NCBI RefSeq assembly: GCF_030265065.1
Contig: NC_080406.1
Span: 875,501-939,500, forward strand
Source: Corythoichthys intestinalis
Lineage: Eukaryota; Chordata; Actinopteri; Syngnathiformes; Syngnathidae
Length of the DNA: 64,000 nt
Reading direction: 5' to 3'
How positions within the stretch are numbered: the stretch's first letter is position 1; each line of letters opens with the position of its first letter. A program made the translations under genes and the position numbers. This document shows, in pieces, positions 11,574 to 42,216 of the stretch. Under the pieces are notes generated by a model. It was not told where the DNA came from, searched no databases, and saw only the letters and a program-made list of their open reading frames with translations.

Positions 11574-11779
11574 CTCCGCGACGTCGAGGCCGGCCCGGCC
11601 GGTCGGTTATTAAAGGGCAGGAGGCGGGTTCAGAGCCGTCTCCGTCACTCGACGTTCACGTGCAGGAAGTTCCGCAACCCCAATCTCGGGCCGTCATCCG
11701 GTCTGCCACCGCCGTGCCATTTTGACTGTCAATGAAAAAAAAAAAGGACTTTAGTCATAATGTTCTCTTTTTAATACTT

Positions 11780-13270
11780 GGACTCACTTAACTCATTGGA
11801 ACGAATGTTCATTCCCCCCCTCCCAGTTTCTTTCTTTTTTTTTTTTTTTTTTTTTGCAAAAAATAGCTAATAACTGAACGATTTGATGTCTGAAATGTAC
11901 AAAAATGAGAAAAAAATTGAATTTTTTTTCAAATTTTTGGTCAAAAAAAAAAAAAAAAGTTTTTGGGCACAATTGTTGAATAAAAGGGTAAATTTTAAAT
12001 TGCTTGCATCGAATGAATTTTTGAAATGTTTCAAAGTGGGAACAGTCGTATGTTGAAGTCAATGGTTGCAGAAGGGCAACATACGTGCCAAAATTGTTCG
12101 GAGGCGGATCAGCGTTCCTGAGGAATCTCCGGCGACCTTTCGACTCTCTACTCTGATCCGGCGTCGGTGATTAAGCGTCCGTGAGTTAACTTTTAAACTG
12201 CTTTCGTCTCATCTCTGACCAGACGAGGATTTGGAGTCCTCGCCGCATTAACAAAAAGGGAAAAAAATATCGGCGCCACTCACCGTAAATCAATGGATCG
12301 ACCCCGTCCTTCGGTGCGCAGAGGAGGAAGGCGAAAGAAGTCGGGACGCCGGCGAAAGCTGGCAAGTGTGGAGCGAGCGCCTGGCCCTCCCACGACCTTT
12401 GGACCTCAGGGTGGGGCCCGCTCACAACACCAACAGCTTTTTTTCCGTCACTTGATCTTTTGACCAGGAGCACTTTTTTCCCCCAAGAGAAAAATACCAA
12501 ATTTATCTAGGGAAAAAAAACACAAACATAATTGCCTGCCATAAACAACGATCGAAAGTGTTAGGACGCCCCTCCCACACAAAATAAAGGGCCATCAATG
12601 GCAGCAATCGTCACAGTTTAGTGTAGTGCGAAATCAAATGAATTCAAATGAAAAACAGAGTAGCAATACGTTTCTAATCAGATAACGTAAAAAAATTCAG
12701 TATAGACACTTTTAAAGAATATTGACATCCTGAATTCATTGTTTACATTCCAGATGCCCAAATCCTCTTTTTTTTTATTTTTAGACACTTAAGCATTGGA
12801 TGCCATTGACGGCAGTGTACGTCCAATTCATTTCAAGTGGAAGACCTGGCAACAAACGTTCATTCGCTGCTAGTCCTACCATTTCAACTGGATTAGATGT
12901 CTACTTGTGATAAACTTATTTTAAATCATAGCAAAAGGATGATTGGGCGTCTATCATCGTCAATGACAGTCACCTAACTAGATGTGTCAAGATTCACCTT
13001 ATGAGGAAAACATGACTAATATTTGAGATTTGAAGGGATGCAGCAGTTTGTTATGTGATCATCATATATATCTACTAGCATAGCATTTATCAAAATATTC
13101 ATTGATATTAAAGCACTGCAATTATTGGGAGATTTTTATGTCCACATTAATGTCGCTCGGCAACGTCAAACGAGAACCACAACGAACATTCTTCGGACTT
13201 CTACGCGGTAAATATAAAAAAAAAAAAATTTTTTTTTTTTTTTTTTTTTAAAAGGTGTTATGGCTTGCTA
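11780..13270. other. FHIP1B 5' intron region, AT-rich, with a possible extra 5' exon
   Basis: Long A/T runs at 11830-11960 and no conserved coding. On the minus strand a strong donor context (CG|GTGAGTGG, exon end near 12284) follows a GC-rich stretch from about 12420, which could be an alternative untranslated exon. A diverged palindromic repeat lies at 12817-12905. Confidence 0.35.
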
Positions 13271-13278
13271 GTTCTCAC

Positions 13279-13660
13279 CTTGCTTCGCTGTCCAGTCGGA
13301 CGGTGGCTTAGCTCTTGGGCTAGCAGGCTAAAGGCTAACGGCTACGAGCACCGCAATGTCAGCGCGGCGCCCGGCGGCGACGCGACACGAGCGGCTGCGG
13401 CGGCCCGTGGCGACTCGGTGGCGGCGGTGGACCGTGGAGGTGCTGGAGCGGGGCAGGCGACGAAAGAAATAAGGGCTGGGGCTCGCTGTCGGGGCGGCGG
13501 CGCATTTTGTTAGCCGTCCCCCAACCGAACACCGACAAGCAGAGGGAACGGCACGGCACGGGATGGGACGTCCGATGCGAGCAAGGCAGCAGTCAGTTCC
13601 CTCAGGCGTCATTCCAGGGCTCGGCTCTTTCGCGGCCCGCCGCCATCTTGGATGGATGTG
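13279..13660 (-). promoter_or_regulatory. CpG-rich first exon/promoter of FHIP1B with YY1 motif
   Basis: CpG-dense sequence on the minus strand ends at a donor AGCAAG|GTGAGAAC (exon end 13279). At 13651-13639 it carries CCAAGATGGCGGC, the YY1 consensus in the orientation commonly found at transcription starts. This suggests transcription of FHIP1B begins near 13650, about 600 bp from the divergent CNGA4 start. No transcript evidence is available, and the short frames here are probably upstream or chance ORFs. Confidence 0.5.
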
Positions 13661-14269
13661 ACTCCACCTTAGCTGTGACGTTCACGGACCGAGCGGATCT
13701 TTTGAACGCTTTTGAACGATTATGGATAAGAAAGCCCCTCGTTTATTTCATTTATTGGAAAAATTTGACTTTTTATAGCAAGTCTGATGTTAATTTTGAG
13801 TTAGATTGATCTCTTTTGTTTCTTCTTTTTTATTTTAATTTTCTATGTTGCACGACTCAGTTGTAATACTCAACCAATCAATGACAAGTACTGTAGATTA
13901 TTTTCCTGAACAATACTTGAGTGGCCTTGTTTGTTCGTGTATAATTGTTCAATTAAACAAAACTAATGGCGTATGTTTTAATTTGTCTTTGTCCTTTTAC
14001 TGTCAGGGTTTTTGGGAAAATGTTGAGAAATATACAATGTTCCTTAAAAAATGGTTTTTAGGATTAAGGTTAACAATAGTGGTCATTTTAGTAAAAAGTA
14101 AGCCATGGGGTCAAGAGAGAAAAAAAAAATCATTCTTGGCATTTGTAATGAAGATGCACTTCCACAGATGTCCCGAGAGGATGAAGATGTTCCCGGAGGA
14201 GATGTTGTGTTGGTTTGTCGTCCGTAGTGACCGAGCGACACGCGTGAACGCAGCAGTTTTAAAGCAAAC

Positions 14270-17200
14270 ATGAATGGAGCCTCTGCCGGTACAGCCTCCG
14301 CCTGGCTCAGGTGGCGTCAAAGGTCCAAGGTCGCCCGCGAGGAGCGTCCAGATGGGTCTGACTCGTCAGACGCCGGGTGAGACCCCTGATCAAATCAATA
14401 GGGAATTTGGGATCAAAATCCAGGCTTTAAAGAATGCAGAACGTCTTGCTCGCTTGCTTCCAGCTGGCAAAGTTGGGTGGTGGACCCAGCCGAGCGCCTC
14501 TACTACATTTGGCTCCAGCTGATGGTTCTACCTGTGGTCTACAACTGGGTCGTCATCATCCTCAGGTAGGCGCCGTCCATCCTGGCTTGGCCCCAATACG
14601 TGAAGGTCTGGGTGTGCCGGGACAGGACCTGTTTCCCCTCCATCGCCATGGGCTACCTGGCCATGTGGCTGGCACTGGACTACGCGTCTGACCTGATGTA
14701 CGCCGTCGACATGATCATCGCCCTCCGTTCGGGTACGTCATCCACAGCCAGTCCTCCCAGTTTAAATGAATTGGACTGCTATCGTTGTCGATATGGGTAT
14801 TACGGGTAACTTCATGTTGATTTTGGGTGCGTCTCCAGCTCACTTTTCTACAGCGTACCATTTCTACGTGTATTTTGCGGCTTTCTCTGTAAATATTCTG
14901 TATTTTGCAGAACACATGCTGGAAGGAGAAGCCTTTTCATGAAGTGACAAATTGATGTTTTGGAACTCTCTCCAGGCTACCTCGAGCAGGGAATCCTGAT
15001 CAAAGACCCGGACCGCCTAAAGAGTCGCTACCTGAGGTCCAGGCGTTTCTTCCGGGATCTGGCGTCCATAATGCCCACCGACTTGTTCTACCTGGTCTTC
15101 GGCATCCGTGCGGCCGCGGTGAGGATCAACCGTCTCTTGCGTACGCCGCGGTTAAACGAGGCCCTGGACCGCATGGAAACCCGGACTTCGTACCCCAACA
15201 CATTCCGTATCAGCAAGCTGATGATCTACATCTTCGTACTGATCCACTGGAACGCCTGCCTCTACTTCGCGCTCTCCGACTACATCGGCTTCGGGAGCGA
15301 CGGCTGGGTTTACCCCAACATCTCGGACCCGGAGTTCGCGTCGACCCGTCGCCAGTACTTCTACTGCTTCTGGTTCTCTGCCCAGATCTTCACCACAGTA
15401 GGAGACACGCCACTGCCCGGTCAGGAGGAGGCCTTCCTCTTTATGATAGCCGACCTGCTCATCGCCGTGCTCGTCTTCGCGTCCATTGTCGGAAACGTGG
15501 GGAACGTCATCACCAGCCTGAGGGACCGCGACAATGTCTTCTTTCCCAATCACGAGCTGGTAAGACTAGCGGACCATCGTCTCCGGGAGCTTTGCCAGTT
15601 TGAGGCATAAGAATGAAATGCCGTATTTGTTTTTTAGGTGAAGAACTACCTGCGCAGCCACCACATCAGCAAGGAGCTGCGTCAGCGTATCGACAACTGG
15701 TACCAGCACCTGCACATCAACAAGAAGATCATGCGGGAGAACGAGATTCTGCAGCAGCTGCCGCTCCACCTCAGGACCGAGATTGCCGTCAGCGTGCACT
15801 TACCGACCCTCTCCAAGGTGACCATCTTCAAGAGCTGCGAGAAGAGTCTTCTGGAGGAGCTGGTGCTAAAGCTTACGCCACAGGTTGATTTTTGTTGTTG
15901 TTTGCTCGCTATTAGCTAAGTCATCGGCTGCCGTACGTCCGTTCATTTGCCCACCAGCACAATATTTCCATCTTGTTTTTTTCAGGAGCACTATCTCTAA
16001 ATCATACATAATGGCTGTCTTATAAACTTTGGCCTTTACTCTAGCAAAGACACCTTCCTCCACTCATTCCAGCCTGCTTAGATCCTTTCCATAGGACACG
16101 CACCACTGCTCTGGACTGTTGACACCAATAGTTCAAAGTCCTCCACCTACGTCTTCCTTCTCCATTCCTCTCATTTATTACAAAAATATTCTGTTTTCTA
16201 TCTGATAACTTTCATTTCTCTCCTTTCCAACATATACCACCACCTTTCCTCTTCGTACTCTCTGAATGGTGACAGACTAGGACTCTCCATTTAAGAGTCA
16301 CTGTCAGAACATTCGTCCACCTTCTCGTTGGTCTTAGTCACTTCCCTGGTGATTCTACCTATCTCACCTCTCTTTGTCTACCTTCTGATGAAATCTTTTT
16401 GGATCCTATCACACCTTCTCACTTCTAGAGACATCTCCATCCTGTTATTTTTAGCAGCACGACTACCTTCTCCAAACCTCTCTTTTATGAAAAAATATAT
16501 ATATATTTTTTTACCCAAGCTAATGTTTATTTCACCCCTTTTCCAACGCATCTTTCTCCGTGTTCCTCCACCTTGATTTGTAAATCATAAGGTGACTGAA
16601 TGCAAAGTACATTTGACAGCGCAGGGATGACGAGACGGGCACAGGTCCTGGAACATACGCAGAAAATGGTGCTAAACACAACACACAAATGCCCACTTGC
16701 CATACTGTGGGACTTACAAGCCTCCATTTCAGATAATATCCATGGTATAAATGTTATGACAACAATTTACAATTATTTAGGCTATACTCTGCACAGCACG
16801 GGCAATTGCCCACATAACCACAGGTGGGACTTCCAGTACACAGTCAGCAATTAGTTTCTCAACCCCTTCTTTTGCGAGTTTCATCCCCCCGTCTTCTCTG
16901 GCCCCAGAGTTCCCACCGCATTACAAATTGTGCAGCCCAAACCCGAATTTCCCATAAAGGTACTGGCCTGTTGCTCCGGCTGTTGGTGGTCCATCTGGCT
17001 GACTGCTGGTAGCCTGGAACTCAAGACTCACCGCTGTTCCAGCTATAGAGTCTGGGACCCAGCTCCTTATTGGCCTCTCGAGCCCGAACGAAATCGTCCG
17101 TGCAATCAGATGCGTTTATTTGCGTAACGCGTTCCAAACAAGCAATGTCACTGCGCGTCAGAAGTCGTCTCCACAACAACACAGATGGAACGGGAGAGCC

Positions 17201-18998
17201 GAGAATATGTTCCTATCCGCGGTAAATTCAGTTTTAAATGACCAAAAACACATTGAGTTGCTAAAACCAACAGTCAGTCTTGCGCTTGCCACGTTGAATA
17301 AACTTCTCCGTTCTCCCCTCTCCTCATATCGTTACGTCCTTGAGCTAGAGTTTCTTGTCGCTTTACCAACGTCATGTATGCCCATCACTGATTGGTCCAC
17401 TCTGCTGTCTGTTTGCTGTGGCTTGCTACACCCTTGGAATTTGATCCACAGAACAGTCGCCAGACTCTATAGCTGGAACAGCGGTGAGTCTGGAGTTCCA
17501 GGCTAAACTGCTGGCGCTGTAGCTGGACCCCACTCCGGGTGGCGCTGAACCTGACTAGCTGCTGCCACAGTAGCAGCCTCCTGCCCCGGGTTGGCTGGCT
17601 TTCCGCGAACCTGGCTTGCTGCTTTAGCGCTAGCCTCCCGTTGCACCGGGTCCTGCCTGTTAAGCATGATCGCTGCAGCTACCCTCAAGGCCGGCTGTTG
17701 CTTTTCCGACTCGTTTTGAACCACCTTCGTTCCTTTAGAAAAAAAGACAGTAAATGCAATCTTTTTGGCATGTTGAAATACCGTTTGATCCTGGCTTCTT
17801 GCTCCCCAATGTCAGGGGCGTGATTTTTTGGTCCAGCTTTTCAGTGCATCAACAGGTCTCCGACTCTCTCTCAATTGACGTTAAATGTTTATAAACAACA
17901 AGCAATTCTTGGGATTTGTTCTGTAAATGAATTTATGCATATTATTATTTTTATTTTATACATTTTTTAAAAACGTTTTTACGTTATTATTTTCTATACA
18001 CGAGAGGTGCTGGATCTGCCCAAATAAGTCCCGAAACACGGGCAGGCCAAAATCAAGAGGTGCCGGATCTTTTTCCGACAGGATCTGGCACAAAATAATC
18101 CCTGGTCCCAAGTCTAGAAGCTTCCCATTCAGAAGAGGGAAAAAAACTATGAGGGGAGGGAAGATATCTTGAGCTAGGATTGCAGATGGAGAAACCTGTT
18201 GTTGATGTCAGAGGTGTTGATAACGGTCCAGGTCTTCAGCCCAGGGGAGTACGTGTGCAGGAAGGGCGACGTGGGCCACGAGATGTACATCATCAAAGAA
18301 GGAAAGTTGGCCGTAGTGGCGGACGATGGCGTCACAGAATTTGCCGTTCTGAGCGCAGGAAACTTCTTTGGAGAAATCAGCATCCTCAACATCAAAGGTC
18401 AGTCCCTCGTCTTCACCGTCTTTGCTTTTACCAACACGGTCACACTGCAGGCAACAAGTCGGGCAATCGGCGCACGGCCAACATCCGAAGCGTCGGCTAC
18501 TCTGATCTGTTCGGCCTGTCCAAAGAAGACCTGACGGACGTGCTGTCCGAATACCCGGCGGCCAAGCGGCATCTCGAGGAGAAAGGCCGCCAGATCCTAA
18601 CCAAGATGGGGATGTTAGACGACGCCGGGGCAATGGAGGGGGGTGGCGCCCAAGAAGTGGGAATCAAGATCGGCGTGCTGGAGAGCAGCTTGGATGCCCT
18701 CCAAACCAAACTGGCTCGCCTCATGGCGGAGGCCGAGTCAAGCAACCGGAAGATGGAGGCCCGCGTGGCCCTCTTGGAGTCGGAGCTGGAGGCTAGCCGC
18801 GGGCGGCAGGTGGAAGTGGGCGGGGCCGGGGCGGAGCCTCCCGGGGACGCGCGCTGGTCAGGTGTCGGCCAGGAAGCCGCCGACCAACAAGAGGATGTCG
18901 AAGGAGAGGAGGGACGAGCCGGAGGCGAGCTAGACAGCGAGGACCGTGTGGAAAACAAGATGACGCATCGGGGACTAGTCAGTTCATTTATGAAATAA
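14270..18998 (+). CDS. cnga4: CNGA4, cyclic nucleotide-gated channel alpha-4 subunit
   Basis: Seven coding exons: 14270-14376, 14464-14565, 14626-14732, 14976-15559, 15638-15883, 18232-18397 and 18451-18998, giving 619 codons plus stop (human about 575). S1-S6 run from residue ~45 ([16 protein letters not shown]) to ~280 ([16 protein letters not shown]). The pore reads TTVGDTPLP near 245-252, with Asp where CNGA1-3 have Glu, as is usual for CNGA4. The cyclic-nucleotide-binding domain spans about 375-470 ([29 protein letters not shown]). A coiled-coil tail ([13 protein letters not shown]) follows. CNGA4 is a modulatory subunit of the olfactory channel. Intron 2 is only 60 bp; reading through it would give a false stop. 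Intron 5 (15884-18231) holds mobile DNA. Candidate poly(A) signals are ATTAAA at 19000 and AATAAA at 19426. Confidence 0.93.
15990..16600 (-). mobile_element. RTE-type LINE fragment
   Basis: On the minus strand the segment around 16100-16160 contains GTCAACAGTCCAGAGCAG within a context encoding a diverged VEDFxxLxSTVQSSG-like motif, typical of the region after the reverse-transcriptase domain of fish RTE elements. It is truncated at both ends and has no long frame. Assignment is from remembered consensus, so moderate. Confidence 0.45.
17010..17505. mobile_element. 496-bp TIR element with 46-bp inverted repeats and 9-bp TSD
   Basis: The left arm 17010-17055 (TAGCCTGGAACTC... to TATAGAGTCTGG) and right arm 17460-17505 are reverse complements with one mismatch in 46 bp. 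Direct repeats GACTGCTGG (17001-17009) and AACTGCTGG (17506-17514) flank it. Long TIRs with 9-bp duplication suggest a MULE-like non-autonomous element, though a hAT with 8-bp TSD is possible. The 404-bp centre has no recognisable gene. It sits in CNGA4 intron 5. Confidence 0.75.
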
Positions 18999-19005
18999 CA
19001 TTAAA

Positions 19006-19988
19006 GCTGTTAAAAGTACAGTTGTTGGTCAAAAGTATGGAAACTGAAACGTATCGGATACGATTTGATCGCAAAAGTAACGACTTAGTTATTTGTTTTT
19101 GCACTACCACAGGTCACCAGATATTAGAGAATATTTTTGCATTTTCATTGTTAACATATTGGTTGCGTTTGATGGCTCAATTCCTTTTGCGGTCATTTTC
19201 TGTACATTTTGGATCATCTCCTGTTGATTTATGGGAATTTTGGGGTCACTTCCTGTTGATCAGATTGATTCTGGGGCATTTCCAGGTCACTTACTGTTGA
19301 TTTCGAGTAACTTTCAGTTGGTTTTTGGGCATTGCTGTACATTTTGGGTCACTTCTTGTTAATTTTGGGGCAATTCAAGAAAGTTTTTTTTCCAAGAAAG
19401 ATTGCTAATGAAGAAAGTCTAAGTTAATAAAATGATATCTCATTTTGGGTTGAAGTATAGAGATCCAGTTAAACATTTTAGTATTGTGACAAGCACTTCA
19501 ATGCCAAAACAGTTCATTTTTAAGAGAAAGTCTGTCAATGACTTGCAGAAAAGCAGCCAAGAAAAATTAACTGACTTTTTATTTATTTATTCGGCATAAA
19601 ACCTGACAATAGTGTATTTTCTGGTTTCTTTCACGGAAAAATAAAAAAAAATTGCAGTACATTTGGATTCAGAGTTGGTTTCTGAGTTGACTTCCTGTTT
19701 TTTTTGACAAGCGCTTCGATTGGTCCAATCGCCAGTAATAGGGTGTCTTCCAAACGGATACATAAACCAATCCAACGGCAGCACTGCATGTTATGCAGCC
19801 AATCAAATAGTAAAGGGGCGCGTCCTGCCTAGAAACCTAGTGGGCTTGAATTCGATCGCCAGGAATGCCAAAGAAGAAGCCGAGCGGGAGCAGTGCCGAG
19901 CCACTCGCCTATTAGCTAGCTGTCAAGCAAGCTTGGCCCGCCCGGTGCGGCCGCGGCTGCTTTACATGGCGCGCCGCCGCTGAAGCAG
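19006..19988. other. CNGA4-TRAPPC10 intergenic region
   Basis: About 1 kb between the CNGA4 stop and the TRAPPC10 ATG. At 19200-19370 there is a degenerate array of the motif (A/G)GGTCACTTCCTGTTGATTT, also seen near 7960, 29585 and 53990. The final 120 bp is GC-rich (CCGGTGCGGCCGCGGCTGC) and probably holds the TRAPPC10 5' UTR and core promoter. Confidence 0.5.
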
Positions 19989-40041
<20,053 letters not shown>

Positions 40042-40054
40042 CCCCGAGGTACTC

Positions 40055-40060
40055 AATAAA
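40055..40060 (+). terminator. TRAPPC10 poly(A) signal AATAAA
   Basis: Canonical hexamer 14 bp after the TRAPPC10 stop codon. A further AATAAA-containing stretch lies near 40262. Confidence 0.6.
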
Positions 40061-41338
40061 GACTTTGTACAGAGCCGAGCCGAGCGCGAGGTAGAAAACA
40101 TCCAAATGGACTGAACCGCTGTGTGTGTGCGCCGGCGGGCCACAAATTGAAAGTGCGCTAATGCTAATTGTTTGTGTTCAAGCACGCACGCACGTGTATA
40201 TTGTAAATGCCCCCCCCCCCCCCCCAAAAAAAAAATCCTATTTGATTGACAGTTGTATTATTAATAAAATTCTCAATTACAATCAATAATTGCTGTTGTG
40301 AATTTTGTGCCAAATGGGGTGTTTGGTGAGAAGCAAAATACAGCAACTACGTTCCCCAAAATTCACCAGAAGTCATCATTCAAGGTCGTGGAATAGTTTA
40401 TTTCAAAGTACTTTTCTTCTTTTTGAAATGTCTAGGACAGGGGTCGGGAACTCTTATGGTCGCTTTGCGACATGGTTTTTGTTGTTTTCTTGCCAGTTCA
40501 ATATGGCTGCACGACGTCTCTGGCTGAAGCCTAAGTTGTAATGTTGTGCTTATATGATCCTTGGACAAGATTTGTCCGTAAGTATGGTTGTTGTAAAGAA
40601 TGTACATATTTTGTTAATAAGAGAAATGTTACATTTTTTGTATGGGACGCTTTTTGTTTATGTTTAGTGAACTTGTCTAGCGTGCTAAGCTAACGTTGTT
40701 GCTAATGCAGTTGCTTATGCAGTTGCTTGTGTACTTTTTTTGTAATTTTACGACGGTCTAAAGAGGACAATGGTTGAGGCCGTTCTATTAATAAATCGGA
40801 TAAAAAAGGAAGAAGTCTGATTATTAAGGCGTCGTTCACTAGCTGTCTAGCTTGGGAAAAAGTAGACGCTTCAGAGTGAGGACAGCAACCCGACCTTCAA
40901 ACGTAACTCGCAATTGTAATTCAGTGCCCGTTGCGGATTGCACGGATATGGGCATTAGTACAGAGGTTGTGCTAAGCTCCGCTCAGCCAGCAGCAAGACG
41001 GGCTCCTCCAAGCTCAATGCCGAACGCACCGAAATATATATTTTTAAAAAAAATGTGTAGGGGAAAATTAAACTACGAAAGTGAACTGTGTGATACCCAA
41101 GTCACAGAGGCGTGCCATCACTTTCATAACTTTTTCACCTGTCAAAATTGTCGAGCGAGACTCACAAAATGGCAGCCCCGAGAGGCTCCACCTGTCTCGA
41201 CCACTGTTGTGCATACGTCACTCTGGTTGGTTTTTCCTCTTCCAGGAAATATACGCACCGCCATACTATGTTTTTATTTGTTATTTTCCAAGGGGTGAGG
41301 GCGCAACTGAGCAACGATTGTAACATCCCAAGAAGGCA
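40061..41338. other. Intergenic region after TRAPPC10
   Basis: Contains a C-run at 40210-40224 and a lone hAT-like terminus CAGGGGTCGGGAAC at 40439. That terminus resembles, in reverse, the end near 47935 (AAAAAGGTTCCTGATTA). No gene recognised. Confidence 0.45.
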
Positions 41339-41653
41339 TAAGCCATGTGTATGATATTCTGACGGTATGATAACCTTAAGCTGAAATATCACAGTATTGC
41401 AATTACAGCTCTAAAATGTGTTACTTTGAGATATCTGTGTTTAAAAAAATAGGATTTTTATTTTTCTAAACATATTAGCAAATTGGAACATACTGTAAAT
41501 ATAATGTTTAAAAAAAAAATTCAAATAAATGCAGTCCTTTACCTGAGCCGAAACCCACAGCTCAATATTATTACCATCAGAACAAAAATAATTGAATTAT
41601 TTTCCATAAAAAGCATGTGTGTATGACTCGTATCATGTTTACATTATACAGAC
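41339..41653 (-). mobile_element. Fragment of hAT (ATGTGCCGG family), 3' part
   Basis: Aligns, in reverse, with the right end of 26746-27932: AGCCATGTGTATGATATTCTGACGGTATGATAACC versus the reverse complement of that end, continuing into the AGCAAATTGGAACAT segment. It abuts the LTR-like copy at 41654. Confidence 0.65.
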
Positions 41654-42216
41654 TGAAGGAGATGGTACCTTTTCTTGTATTTACCAATCGACTGTGTTAC
41701 TCTTACACAATTAATATAATCAATCAGGGAATAATATCGTTTCTCGTATTTACTGTATTACTGTAACACACTCAATATAAAATAAATAAGCATTTATACC
41801 ACAGTTTAAGGAAAGCAAGCAGAATATAGGGCATGAAGAGATTCATGGGACCTTCTTATCACGGAAGCCCAACGTGCGGGACACCCGGTCCCAACACAAG
41901 GACCGTCGGAGAACGGCCGGTATCCAACTGATAACACTTTTGACAAGACTCCAAGAGTGGCAAAATCCAGAGCCCTCGTTGCCCTGACAACGGTCACTCC
42001 CGAATCCTCCTGTCCAATCCACAGACAATAATCTAAACACACCCTTCTTTCTGCCCACAGCCCTCCCCGCGAGAGCCTTAAAAAGACTGAATTCTTAACC
42101 AATCGTAGCCATTTTTCCCAGGAACCTTGTGTTGACGTGTGACAAGGAGACCTTGCCTCCTTGCCCGAGTCTGTTTTTGTTTCGCCTTGCTGCGTGATCG
42201 CTGTCAACCCGAATGA

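Noticed and set aside
12186-12500. 104-residue minus-strand frame
   Set aside because: No homology or conserved motif; at most part of an untranslated FHIP1B exon with a donor near 12284.
13265-13612. Overlapping frames on both strands in CpG-rich DNA
   Set aside because: GC-rich sequence keeps several frames open; the region behaves as a first exon/promoter with a donor at 13279, and none of the frames resembles a protein family.
14567-14569. In-frame TAG in CNGA4 suggesting a disabled gene
   Set aside because: It lies in a 60-bp GT-AG intron; splicing restores the conserved IILR-TCFP sequence and correct phase.
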